64,000 nucleotides of DNA from Siphonodentalium dalli (Eukaryota > Mollusca > Scaphopoda > Gadilida > Siphonodentaliidae), in assembly GCA_032622095.1 (NCBI GenBank), contig CP136062.1, forward strand, positions 6,634,001 through 6,698,000. The letters are read 5' to 3'. The position numbers and the translations under genes were made by a program. Within the stretch, counting starts at the first letter, position 1. Every line of letters begins with the position of its first letter. Below, piece after piece: positions 10,805-20,233 of this stretch. The notes beneath the pieces were generated by a model, which did no database searches, was not told where the DNA came from, and saw nothing but the letters and a program-made list of their open reading frames with translations.

Positions 10805-10995
10805 AGGGTACGTCCACGATGCAATCGTAAGTGGAGCGATTTCCGTAAAATAATATCAAGTGCTGTTTGATTTTAGATGCGAAATCGTATCGTATCCTTT
10901 GTTACCTCCACTTTCGACGGAATTGCAGTCAGAAGAAAGATCGTACGGTAGCAATCAGGAGGTTAACCATGGTTTAAGAACAACCCACGATACAC
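10805..10995 (+). mobile_element. Degenerate relative of the Harbinger-like MITE at 40.4 kb
   Basis: Shares ACGATGCAATCGTAAGTGGA, AAATAATATCAAG, GTTTGATTTTAGATGCGAAA, CTCCACTT and GGTTTAAGAACAACC...ACGATA with 40399-40771 in the same order. The right terminal repeat is not recognisable, so this copy is truncated or decayed. Confidence 0.6.
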
Positions 10996-11109
10996 TCATC
11001 TGCGACAACATTGCGTTCGGGTGAATTCGTTGTTCATATTTAAATCCGGGCATAATTACATTTTGCTTAGTTTTAAATTTGGCAATTTTGCGCAATTTGA
11101 ATTTGTGAA

Positions 11110-11419
11110 TTTGGTCAAGGCTGGTGCATATTCAATTCAATTCAATAAGTTTTTATTTGATATTCTAGAATAATAACATGTTATATACAACAGGATCCCA
11201 CACAAGCTGGGCTTATGAGGGCAGGACCCTTATACAAATATATGAGATTAATATTATATTGATATAATTGCCTTGGATGGGAATAGCACCAATAAGTGCA
11301 TTTGTAGCAGCATTTGCTGTGCGTGTTGATAAACTCTGCAATTGTCTCATGGTTTTTCGTTGGAAACGTTCGAGTTCATCTATGTCTTTTTTTCATATGT
11401 AGGATTTCTATACCATGCA
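11110..11419 (-). mobile_element. Truncated LINE fragment, antisense to the 13-20 kb LINE
   Basis: 11270-11419 is nearly the reverse complement of 19376-19535 in the large LINE (end of the RT region and start of the C-terminal region). Shared blocks include TTCGTTGGAAACGTTCGAG and CCTTGGATGGGAATAG. Toward its 3' side (11110-11270) it has unrelated 3' sequence ending on the minus strand in ATTGAATTGAATTGAAT, a simple-repeat tail typical of LINEs. The poly-A tract of the RT/C-terminal junction has 7 A here against 8 in the large copy. Confidence 0.75.
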
Positions 11420-11426
11420 ACGTTTG

Positions 11427-11515
11427 GTACGAAACAACCAAAATAATGGTACGAATCGACCAGAGTGTACGAAACGTCTTTGTACGAAACGACCAATGTA
11501 CGAAACGTCCAGCAC
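11427..11515 (+). repeat. GTACGAAACGACCA short tandem repeat, about five units
   Basis: Five occurrences of GTACGAA(A/T)CG(A/T)C- or close variants are spaced 15-21 bases apart. They lie directly beside the LINE fragment. Confidence 0.6.
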
Positions 11516-12915
11516 CCTTATTTTGTTATAAAGAGTTTATTTGGACTTTGACATTTGTTATAGAGTTAATTTGGACTTGCAAAATTTGGGCATATTTCAG
11601 GTACATTATATATGTCCTGGATAAGCGTGACAAGTATAAAGATATAATTCTACCTTTTCCACCTCACAAGCCTTGAGGAGAACACTCTAGAGAACAGAAA
11701 GTATCAACCAGACGCTGTTTCATGCAAACGCTCATATGTGTTATGTAATTCTGAGAACCAGTTATTTTGTTGTGTTCAGTTTAGAGGAATCACTGAACTA
11801 AATGGTTTTCCATAGCGACAGTGTTAACGTTTCGACCGAATTCTCTGAATTTAAGCCTACAGGCTATTCCATTGATGTTTACCCAGCTAGATTGACACTA
11901 GTTGATCACAAAAGTGCAAGAAAAATCAAAGGTTATGTGTTTACTTTTTTTAATAAATCCACACTGAATTGTGTTGAAATTGTACGACAGGGCTACGGTA
12001 TCCCACAGCTAAATTTTGACTGGAAAAAGCAAGAACAGCAGCTAGATAAATCAATTTCTCACTCACAAAAAAGTACATTCCCCCATTAATTCACCAATTT
12101 AAATTATTCTGATATGACGTACAAATCAAATAAACACGATGTCATCCTTTAATATACCCGTTACGGTAGTCCACCTTTAGTAATAAGGCCAAAACAAAAT
12201 GAATGCATGTTTCCCGTAACCCGACCCAAGTTCATTTTATTTGTTTTAAATAAAAAAAAATAATCTATAAACCGACCAACCACACTGATATTAACCAAAC
12301 TATTTACGCGTGGTTCCATTTTATCTGATTCACCTCGCGAGATAAATGATATCTTTGATATATTTATATATTTTTCGCAAAGCCACATCGTCACTCTTCA
12401 AACAGTTCTAGTCAAATTACGACCGGACTCAATACCAGAAGAGTACAGGTTATCGCTCCTCTTTGCTGACTGGAAGTTCGAACGCACCCGAACGAGGAGC
12501 ACCTGGAAAATTCTCTCGCACGATATTTTAATATTTATTTGACTCTTTTTAACAACTATTTCTTATCCAATACTGTATTAATGTGTATTATTACTTGTTG
12601 ATGCCGTACAGCTCGGTAGTGATACATTATTAGCAAACAAATTGAGAAAAATAACGTTTGTTCGACTTCAGAAACCGACCACGTGAATTTCTGAGCGCCG
12701 CCATTTTGAGATTTCGGCAAACTTGAATAATAAAACTTAAAGCATACAGCTTTCTTCCAAAATAACAAATACTACACAAATTATTTACTACATCTATTAT
12801 ATCAAAGTATAATCTACACACATTTAACCGAAGTTAAAATAGACTATTTAGATCATTTGGCATAAATTCTGACTGATAGTTTTCATCCATATTAATAACA
12901 GCATGGTAATATAAT
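11516..12915. other. Gene-free stretch, nothing recognisable
   Basis: Includes a 95-residue plus-strand frame at 11802-12089 with no domain I recognise and no splice support. I do not call it a gene. Confidence 0.4.
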
Positions 12916-12919
12916 AAAT

Positions 12920-13193
12920 ATTCGAAAAGGTAGGACTGCAGGGTGCCTCTGCCCCCGGCCAGGATAGCCTAGCTGAGGTACGTGCCACATAAAAAGACCA
13001 GGTCCCACCCATAGACCGTGCTGTTCTGTTTAGAATTCAATACAACTATTTCGAATATAAAGCTGCACAAAAATGCAGTAGTGCTGACATATATATACAT
13101 GTATATATACTTTCGAGTACTATCTTCTATATTTAATGTGCACAATGTGCTAACTATATAGAATATAAACGACCAATATATCCATAGTCACAC
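12920..13193 (+). promoter_or_regulatory. LINE 5' UTR / probable internal promoter
   Basis: A short GC-rich block (12930-13020) contrasts with the AT-rich surroundings. It includes GGCCAGGATAGCCTAGCTG at 12957-12975, and the same 19 bases recur at 13993-14011 just after the second ORF starts. LINEs carry promoters in their 5' UTR; that this is one is inferred from position. Confidence 0.4.
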
Positions 13194-13943
13194 ATGAGTG
13201 AATCAAAGTTATTAAAATATCTTGACAAACCCTTTGTCTGCTCAAAAAGCGAACAAACATCTCTACCTGTACTGCTTTCTGACAGTAAAGGCAAATACAT
13301 GGAGTCTATAGCACTACAATGCAGATCGAACAACCCGCAGGGAATCAAGTTCTGGTGCAAGAGCGGAGCGAATCTAGACGATGAAATCTTTTGGCTACAC
13401 AGAAACCTCAGACACAAGGTACGGAAACATGAATATATCACTCTCATAATCTGGCTTGGAACATGTGATCTAACAAAAATCGACAGATCACAAAGAACAA
13501 TACATCTCCAATCACATGACGACGATGCTGTAGTCAATACTGTCGCAGCAAAATACCGACGTCTCCTGGAAATAGTGAAAAGCTACCCTACTATCAAACA
13601 AATACTGCTTGAGATACCAATATACTCAATACAGCGTCACAATCTAATTAAAGCAAACAAAGAAAGTGAAGAATACGCTGAAGAAGATCTGAAATTGTAC
13701 CAACAAATCGATCTCCTAAACATACAGATCAGAACCACCAACGAAGAGCTCACAGGGAGCGGAACCACTTCACCAAGGTTCTCACAAGACCTCTTACAAA
13801 ATAGAGTAGGGGTGACAAAAGGTCAGAGAAATTACTGGAACTTCAGGCTATTAAAAGACGGTCTGCATCCTGACAAGACACTGGCCAAGACCTGGTACAG
13901 GCGACTCCAATATAGAATCAACGACTTCTGCTATATACTATAA
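13194..13943 (+). CDS. LINE ORF: SGNH/GDSL-type esterase domain
   Basis: An intact 249-residue frame starts ATGAGTGAATCAAAG. Block I is LLSDSKG with candidate nucleophile Ser31 (residues 27-33). Block II-like Gly lies in CKSGANLDD (55-63). Block III is WLGTCDL (87-93). Block V is DGLHPDKT (222-229), giving Asp222 and His225 of the triad. Length and order fit the esterase domain found in ORF1 of CR1, L2 and related LINEs, thought to act on lipids or membranes in the ribonucleoprotein. Here it is a separate frame that ends 10 bases before the next ATG, in another frame, and no frameshift is needed to end it after the final helix. A host esterase is unlikely given the LINE context and A-rich bias. 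Confidence 0.75.
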   Translation: MSESKLLKYLDKPFVCSKSEQTSLPVLLSDSKGKYMESIALQCRSNNPQGIKFWCKSGANLDDEIFWLHRNLRHKVRKHEYITLIIWLGTCDLTKIDRSQRTIHLQSHDDDAVVNTVAAKYRRLLEIVKSYPTIKQILLEIPIYSIQRHNLIKANKESEEYAEEDLKLYQQIDLLNIQIRTTNEELTGSGTTSPRFSQDLLQNRVGVTKGQRNYWNFRLLKDGLHPDKTLAKTWYRRLQYRINDFCYIL

Positions 13944-13953
13944 CAACAAATAA

Positions 13954-15648
13954 ATGATGAAAGGGACAAGGTCTAGCAGGAGGGTGAGTACTGGCCAGGA
14001 TAGCCTAGCTGTTCTCTCCCCCAAACTAGATGTCCATACATCATTACACGAATATAGCTCACCGTCAATAATGATGAAAGAAGATTCAATCATATCAAGA
14101 GGAGATGACAGCATGACACGACTGGAAGAAATCATACCCAGCAACAATCACAATGCGAAAAGCTGTGAATATACGTCCACACCTCGTAACTGTCATGATA
14201 AAGACAAGAGTGAATATATAACACCAATATCAAATAACAACACGGAGACGACAAAACACGACTCCACAGGTAAGCAAAGAAGGCTACCAAAGAAAAATAT
14301 CAACACGATAAGAAGTTCCATGGGTTCATCGCCACTGCTAACCGCAAATGGCAGAAATGCTGCTAAATTCATCTCACCAGCCATGACCGGAACTATCAAA
14401 CCTGAGCAAATGAGAACAACAAGAATCAGACAACCCCCGAAAACATATACACCCAGCAGAAATGAATCTACCATCAAGGGTTACTATCTAAACTCCGGAA
14501 AGCTAAATAAAAAGTCTACTCTGGCAGAACAACGGGAAGACATAGTATCTAAAGATAAAGCTGGAAACTACATACTATCCATGCAATCTGATATTTACAA
14601 TGCATATACAAAAGCTTTACTAGAGCTGATGGACGAAGAATCAACAAAAAACAAGGAGCTCGACATTACAATACAAACAAGTAATGATCGACGTGGTACA
14701 CAGGCTAACGTCGTTATCAAAATAAAAACAAGCAGAAAGAACAGAAGCAAAGCTACTCAAAGCTGCACTGTAAACTGCTATCATACGACCTATAGAGTTA
14801 TGATTAACGGCAACAACAAAGACCATGATATGCTGAATATACATACAATCATTGCATCTAGGCTAACAAAAATGGTTATCACCGATATACCAACAAGCAA
14901 TAAGACAGCTAAACATGTAAATAGCACACTATCGAATCACAGTTCCGCTATTCTGGAAACAATAAAATCCCCAGATAACGAAATACAATCAGAACCCTCA
15001 TATAATACTCCATCTGAACTAGAGGTACCATCTCCAGGCAGGATAAACGACTCAACTGCCAACAAACTACTACCCGAAAATATCATATCTACAACAAATA
15101 ACGCAAACAAACAAAAAATCAGTAAATATGATTCAACCACATCTCCAGACAGAATTAACGAATCAGCTGTCAATACACAAACACCAACAAAACTCGTATC
15201 TATAACAAATAACGTGAATAAAAATGACACAATTGTTGAACCCGAGATAACTGAGCAATCCTTAACAACTAATGACATCATGAGTAACTATGGCTCAACC
15301 AAAAATAAACAAATAGCAAAGAAAGCTATACATGTAAACAAAATGTATACTGCAAACAAAAGTGTCATAACTGCTGAATCAGAGATAAATCACCAACACT
15401 TATCAAACAACAGTATGCAAACAAAAATAACATCTAATAACGACTTGAATACTGACAAAAACATAATCAGTGATAACACAACCAATGACTATACAAATAA
15501 AAATCTGGAAAGTATAGCAAAAAACACAGGGTCAACAAAAACCATCAAACACAAGATAACATCAATAAAACTAGCCCAAATGCTAGTAATGAAACTTGTC
15601 ATAAATTCGACGAGGATAATAGTAAACCTATATGTCCAATCTGTGTGA
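13954..15648 (+). CDS. LINE ORF1, N-terminal low-complexity part
   Basis: A 564-residue frame starting ATGATGAAAGG. It is rich in Thr, Asn, Ser, Lys and Ile, basic, and mostly disordered in character. A segment of about 45 residues is duplicated near residues 350-430 (SPGRINDS...STTNNANK and SPDRINES...SITNNVNK). The last ~25 residues are probably out of frame. In frame 3 over the same DNA (about 15585-15650) the sequence reads NETCHKFDE then CPIC, which is the start of the PHD finger completed by the next frame. So a one-base shift near 15500-15590 splits what was a single ORF1. Its function is presumably RNA binding and particle assembly, inferred from position only. Confidence 0.65.
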   Translation: MMKGTRSSRRVSTGQDSLAVLSPKLDVHTSLHEYSSPSIMMKEDSIISRGDDSMTRLEEIIPSNNHNAKSCEYTSTPRNCHDKDKSEYITPISNNNTETTKHDSTGKQRRLPKKNINTIRSSMGSSPLLTANGRNAAKFISPAMTGTIKPEQMRTTRIRQPPKTYTPSRNESTIKGYYLNSGKLNKKSTLAEQREDIVSKDKAGNYILSMQSDIYNAYTKALLELMDEESTKNKELDITIQTSNDRRGTQANVVIKIKTSRKNRSKATQSCTVNCYHTTYRVMINGNNKDHDMLNIHTIIASRLTKMVITDIPTSNKTAKHVNSTLSNHSSAILETIKSPDNEIQSEPSYNTPSELEVPSPGRINDSTANKLLPENIISTTNNANKQKISKYDSTTSPDRINESAVNTQTPTKLVSITNNVNKNDTIVEPEITEQSLTTNDIMSNYGSTKNKQIAKKAIHVNKMYTANKSVITAESEINHQHLSNNSMQTKITSNNDLNTDKNIISDNTTNDYTNKNLESIAKNTGSTKTIKHKITSIKLAQMLVMKLVINSTRIIVNLYVQSV

Positions 15649-17009
15649 ATGAAATACATAACACTTGTTTAAACTGTGGAAAATGTGATGAATGGTTTCA
15701 CCCAAACTGTGAAGGCATAAGCGAACACCAAGCTAATGCGGAAAATATCCAATCACACACCGATAATTACATATGCTCGATTTGTTATATGAAAGATCTA
15801 GAGCATACTCAAAAAATCAACATGTCTGCCCAACAAGACATCACATCTGGTGACAGTCATGAAACTGTGCTTACGGGTAATAGAAATAAAACCATAGCAA
15901 AATCAAAAATTACTAAAACCAAACAAAAGAATAGTAGTAACACAGGCTGTAAAGATAACTGTGAAATGCAAAAGGCAGCCCTACAAGCTGAAATAGCAAG
16001 GCTTGAGGATACTATAAATGAACAAGCAAAAACAATTAAAATACTGAGAACAAGGAATGAAGTGGCTAATAACACAATACATCAAGCCAATGATACGTAT
16101 CCACCATCAAATGCGAATAACCATCTAAACATCATGCAACGATTACAACAGCTAGAACACGATCAGATTAAACTACGTCTAACAGAAGCAGAAAGAAATA
16201 TTGTAATAATTCTTAGACGTAACGAAGTACATCATGCAAAGCAAAACCTGAGCCAGTATACACAAACAGAAGCAACAAACCCAAACAAAATCCGGGTAAA
16301 CCAAAACAACTGTGTTAACCAAAATACTGTGCCTCAACGCTGCTATATTGAAAACACCAACTTAATCAACCATATACCGGTAGCAACATCAGACTATCGT
16401 GTAGAAAATATTCGGAACGATAACATGCAGAATAATCACAACTTACAACAACAAAAGCGTGTAATAACCGCATCAGATAAACAGAAAACTACCAACTGCC
16501 AGCGAGAACCTGAACATCATTTTTTAGAGCATGGCAGGGGGTCGACCCAAAGGGCCATACAAACAAATCATTACCAGTCTATACCACAGAAAATTATGAC
16601 AGATCAGAAAACTGTGGGAAAAAAACAAAATAGAAAAGCAAAACCATCAGCTTATACTACATCATGTCAGAACACAAATGACAAGCAATATAGCAACACA
16701 ACCTCCACCAAACATAGTTTCATGCTACCCTCGACTAAGCAGTCGACTGCCGAAGCGGAACATGAACCTAGAAAGAGTGACCTATATTCATGGGAGACAT
16801 CAGTAATAAATCAACATTCTCCGTTAAGAATCGAAAATATAATTGAGACACAAAAACTCAATATATCTTCAATTAACATCCAAAATATAAAAAACAAACA
16901 ACGTGGTATTACAACATGCAATAGAAACATACGACATCATATGTATCCAAGAACACTGGCTTTTCCAATATCAAATTGCTCGAATAAAAGAACTAGCCGA
17001 AAACTTTAA
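15645..17009 (+). CDS. LINE ORF1, PHD finger and coiled coil, running into the endonuclease start
   Basis: A 454-residue frame. Together with the CPIC just upstream in the same frame, residues C11, C14, H19, C22, C44 and C47 (CGKCDEWFHPNC ... YICSIC) form a C4HC3 PHD finger. A heptad-like stretch follows at about 108-145 (ALQAEIARLEDTINEQ), predicted coiled coil for trimerisation. The middle is Asn/Gln/Thr-rich. Near the end, SSINIQNIKNKQ looks like the first endonuclease motif (SxNxxxxxxK). The frame then shifts at about 16895-16903 and the last ~35 residues are out of frame. Either ORF1 and ORF2 are fused, or the ORF2 start lies within this frame. Confidence 0.75.
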   Translation: MNEIHNTCLNCGKCDEWFHPNCEGISEHQANAENIQSHTDNYICSICYMKDLEHTQKINMSAQQDITSGDSHETVLTGNRNKTIAKSKITKTKQKNSSNTGCKDNCEMQKAALQAEIARLEDTINEQAKTIKILRTRNEVANNTIHQANDTYPPSNANNHLNIMQRLQQLEHDQIKLRLTEAERNIVIILRRNEVHHAKQNLSQYTQTEATNPNKIRVNQNNCVNQNTVPQRCYIENTNLINHIPVATSDYRVENIRNDNMQNNHNLQQQKRVITASDKQKTTNCQREPEHHFLEHGRGSTQRAIQTNHYQSIPQKIMTDQKTVGKKQNRKAKPSAYTTSCQNTNDKQYSNTTSTKHSFMLPSTKQSTAEAEHEPRKSDLYSWETSVINQHSPLRIENIIETQKLNISSINIQNIKNKQRGITTCNRNIRHHMYPRTLAFPISNCSNKRTSRKL

Positions 17010-17826
17010 CAACTTCAGTAAGTCAGTAGATCAGAATGAACCACTACCACCAAACAGGGGCTATGGGAGAGTATCAACCTTGTGGCACACAAATCTCAAT
17101 AAAATCATCGACGCTAAAGAAGATGGTGACAACAGAATTATCTGTATTACAATCAAAAGCAGCCCAACGAATATATGCCTAATAAATGCATACATGCCCA
17201 GTAACACTCACTCGGCTGATAAAAAAGATAAAGATGAATACAATGAGACACTGGAAAAAATATATGCTATTATGATAAAATACTCAGATCATAAAATAAT
17301 AATAGCAGGGGATATGAACGCTTCATTAGATAGACAACCACCCAATGAGCAAGACAAACTTTTCAAAAAGTTCTATATAGACCATGAGCTTACCATAACT
17401 AATGGATATGTCCCGGAATTCACATTTAGACATCATAATGGGAAATCACAATCCATCATAGACTATTTTATTGAATCCACAAAACATGACAAAATTCTAT
17501 CAAATATGCAAGTTATCGATGTTCCATCAAATGTATCTGATCATGAGCTCATTAAAGTCGAAATGAAAATAGCACCCTTTGAAAAAATACAAAATAGTCT
17601 TGAAAACATCTTACAAAAAAGAACAAACTGGAAAAAATGTGATTTAGTCCTCTACAGACAGCATATAGACAAAACCAATCACCTAACACAGACCACTATA
17701 CACAATAATCTGGAAGAATCCATTGTGAAGTTTGGCCAAATGATAATAAGCGCAGCAGAGAAAGCCACACCTGCCAAAAGGCATAAAAAAGCTCCAATGG
17801 TCAAAAACAATGGAATCCCAGCATAG
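16903..17826 (+). CDS. LINE ORF2 part 1: apurinic/apyrimidinic-like endonuclease
   Basis: A 307-residue segment opening at a GTG that is only the edge of a frameshift, not a real start. Motifs in order: CIQEHW with catalytic Glu (14-19), INAYMPS (94-100), AGDMNA (135-140), SIIDYF (184-189) and SDHELI with catalytic His (212-217). All key exonuclease-endonuclease-phosphatase residues of LINE nicking endonucleases are present. The usual glycine-rich GYGGV motif reads GYGRV (53-57), a possible damaging change. The first strand and its Asn lie upstream in the other frame. The frame ends at TAG (17824-17826) after a one-base shift in an A-run (about 17804-17809); the reading continues as QWNPSIASAIQESKKAHYQW in the RT frame. 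Confidence 0.88.
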   Translation: MVLQHAIETYDIICIQEHWLFQYQIARIKELAENFNNFSKSVDQNEPLPPNRGYGRVSTLWHTNLNKIIDAKEDGDNRIICITIKSSPTNICLINAYMPSNTHSADKKDKDEYNETLEKIYAIMIKYSDHKIIIAGDMNASLDRQPPNEQDKLFKKFYIDHELTITNGYVPEFTFRHHNGKSQSIIDYFIESTKHDKILSNMQVIDVPSNVSDHELIKVEMKIAPFEKIQNSLENILQKRTNWKKCDLVLYRQHIDKTNHLTQTTIHNNLEESIVKFGQMIISAAEKATPAKRHKKAPMVKNNGIPA

Positions 17827-17909
17827 CCAGTGCGATACAAGAAAGTAAAAAGGCCCATTATCAATGGAAAACGGCAGGTAGGCCAGTTGACACAAATAAT
17901 CCACTTAAA

Positions 17910-19418
17910 ATGGCAAAAATGGCCACTAAAAAGAAGTTAAGATGTACACAAAGGCAACAAATAGCTGCAGAGAGAACCCGGCTATATGATGAAATCTCTC
18001 AAGCCAATGCATCTAATGATCAAGTACTATTCTATAAACTTATAAACAAACAAAGGCTCACCAAGAGTGTAGTCACTGAGTATATTGAAATAGATGGAGA
18101 CCAATATGGTGCCGAACAGATGATGGATGGGTGGTTTAAACACTTCAAAAAACTGTCAGAACCAAAAACTGCCGATAGATTTGATGATACATTCCACAAA
18201 CAAGTCTCGGCTGATATTGAAGCTATTGAACAAATATGTCGTGCTAATACACCATCTTTAGAACCAGTCACACTGCATGAAATTAAAACAATTGTCAATA
18301 AGCTCAAACTAAATAAAGCAGCTGACTATGCTGGAATTACGGCTGAACACCTCAAATATAGCATAGAAGAAACTGCCCCAACAATCATGAACATCATAAA
18401 CACTATATATGAAAAACGAGAAGTGCCAAAAGAAATAAAAATCGGCATATTAACACCTGTACCAAAAAAGGACAAAGACCCAACAAAACCAGGGAATTAC
18501 AGGGGCATAACTATCAGCTCCATAATATGTAAAATCCTAGAAGCAACCCTGCAAGACAAACTAGACAACATACTATTACCATCGCAAAATAAAATGCAAC
18601 GTGGCTTCACTCAAGGCACATCACCCCTAGTTGCTGGGGTTATGATAACTGAAGCATACAATGAAAGCAAAGACATAAATGAGACATTAATATTAGAAAC
18701 CCTGGATGCTGAAAAAGCATTTGACGTTGTATGGCATAAAAGCCTACTGAGAACACTTTTCACTGGTGGGATCCACAGCGACCTATGGCTACTTGTAAAT
18801 TCATTACATCATGAGGCGAATACAAAGGTAAAATGGGGTGGATCATACTCCTCAGATATACTACTTCACCAAGGAATAAGACAAGGGGCTAAATTATCAG
18901 CAATGCTCTATAAAAGATTTAACAACGACATGCTAAATCAGCTAAGTAACAATGCAGCTGGGTTTAAAATTGGCACAATTGATATAACAGCCCCCACCTG
19001 TGCAGATGATGTAGCCATCTTAGCAAAAACAACATCTGATTTACAAACTCTCACAAGTATTGTATACAACAACTCATGTAAAGATCGATTCGCAATGAAC
19101 GCAACTAAATGCGAAATTGTCCAAATGAAAACATCTACACAAAAAATGAATGGTGAAATAAAAACTGTCCTAGGTGGAACTCCTGTTAATATCGTAGGCT
19201 CCACCAAACACCTAGGTGTAGAGCGTAATCCAACAAATACCCCAGATATCCCAAAACGAATAACAATGGGCAGACGAAACCTATACTCCTTGATGGGTAC
19301 AGGGCTACATGGAACAAACGGTATATCACCAGTAATAGCATATCAAATGTGGAACACTTTTGTCATTCCTAGAATGCTGCATGGTATAGAAATCCTACAT
19401 ATGAAAAAAAAGACATAG
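17910..19418 (+). CDS. LINE ORF2 part 2: reverse transcriptase
   Basis: A 502-residue segment, open upstream of the first ATG to about 17806. RT motifs: KAADYAGITAEHLK (135-148), LTPVPKK (181-187), NYRGITI (196-202), QRGFTQGTSP (230-239), LDAEKAFD with catalytic Asp266 (265-272), GIRQGAKLSAMLY (322-334) and CADDVAIL with Asp366/Asp367 (364-371). The three catalytic aspartates are kept. It primes cDNA synthesis at the nicked target by target-primed reverse transcription. The frame ends in an 8-A run (19404-19411); 6 or 9 A would restore the reading into the C-terminal part (DIDELERFQRK). No host RT-like gene is implied. Confidence 0.9.
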   Translation: MAKMATKKKLRCTQRQQIAAERTRLYDEISQANASNDQVLFYKLINKQRLTKSVVTEYIEIDGDQYGAEQMMDGWFKHFKKLSEPKTADRFDDTFHKQVSADIEAIEQICRANTPSLEPVTLHEIKTIVNKLKLNKAADYAGITAEHLKYSIEETAPTIMNIINTIYEKREVPKEIKIGILTPVPKKDKDPTKPGNYRGITISSIICKILEATLQDKLDNILLPSQNKMQRGFTQGTSPLVAGVMITEAYNESKDINETLILETLDAEKAFDVVWHKSLLRTLFTGGIHSDLWLLVNSLHHEANTKVKWGGSYSSDILLHQGIRQGAKLSAMLYKRFNNDMLNQLSNNAAGFKIGTIDITAPTCADDVAILAKTTSDLQTLTSIVYNNSCKDRFAMNATKCEIVQMKTSTQKMNGEIKTVLGGTPVNIVGSTKHLGVERNPTNTPDIPKRITMGRRNLYSLMGTGLHGTNGISPVIAYQMWNTFVIPRMLHGIEILHMKKKT

Positions 19419-19447
19419 ATGAACTCGAACGTTTCCAACGAAAAACC

Positions 19448-20233
19448 ATGAGACAATTGCAAAGTGTATCAACACGCACAGCAAATGCTGCTACAAATGC
19501 ACTAATTGGTGCTATTCCCATCCAAGGCACTATAGATCTCAAAATTACAACATTCTATATTAATATAGCCAAAACACACAACTCTGCAGAGCGAGATCTT
19601 GCAATAAGACAACTTATCATGAAAAATGACAACAGCCATAGCTGGTTTATACATGTCAGAGACATACTTTCCAAATATACCCTTCCTGACCCACTACATA
19701 TCATAAGCACCATCCACAGTAAGGAAGATGCCAACAAATGGAAAACAATATGTAAAACAGCTATATACCAATATTGGCATGATATTAATGACAAAGAGTT
19801 CTCCAGTAAAACAACATTAGCAATGATCAAACTGCAAAATAATTCCAGCAGAAAATGTCATCTTGTATGGGATTCATCAAAATACTCGCCCGCTGCCACA
19901 AAAAAGGCTATTATAAAAACATGGTTGATGACAGACACTTATTTAATACAAATAAATAGAAACAGATTTAGACAAAACCTGACCTCTGCCATATGTCCAC
20001 TATGCAAACTAGCTGATGAGGACAGAATACACTTCATTTCACAATGTACGAACACTAGCAACCAACGACATTGTTACATACAAAAACTCAAACTATGTCT
20101 CTCAAAAACTACCACTGACAAATACATTATTGATCAACCAGAACTCTTAACTCAGTTAACCTTAGACTGCACAAAACTAGAAACCTGGAACATTACCGAT
20201 ATAGAAAAAGAACAAATTGAAAAACTGGCATGA
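19448..20233 (+). CDS. LINE ORF2 part 3: C-terminal region with CCHC-like motif
   Basis: A 261-residue segment; homology begins earlier, at about 19412 (DIDELERFQRK). It contains CPLCKLADEDRIHFISQC, a C-x2-C-x9-H-x4-C zinc-binding pattern common at the C-terminus of CR1/L2/Jockey-type ORF2, probably involved in nucleic-acid binding. The stop TGA at 20231-20233 is followed by an AT-rich 3' UTR. A second LINE family with the same motif type lies at 61667-61990 on the minus strand. Confidence 0.82.
   Translation: MRQLQSVSTRTANAATNALIGAIPIQGTIDLKITTFYINIAKTHNSAERDLAIRQLIMKNDNSHSWFIHVRDILSKYTLPDPLHIISTIHSKEDANKWKTICKTAIYQYWHDINDKEFSSKTTLAMIKLQNNSSRKCHLVWDSSKYSPAATKKAIIKTWLMTDTYLIQINRNRFRQNLTSAICPLCKLADEDRIHFISQCTNTSNQRHCYIQKLKLCLSKTTTDKYIIDQPELLTQLTLDCTKLETWNITDIEKEQIEKLA

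Noticed and set aside
11802..12089. 95-residue plus-strand frame as a gene
   Set aside because: Composition is not distinctive, no domain recognised, no acceptor or donor flanks it convincingly.
13154..19830. Long minus-strand frames opposite the LINE (for example 14937-15281)
   Set aside because: They are shadows of A-rich LINE coding sequence; hydrophobic composition is the expected antisense of Asn/Lys/Thr codons.
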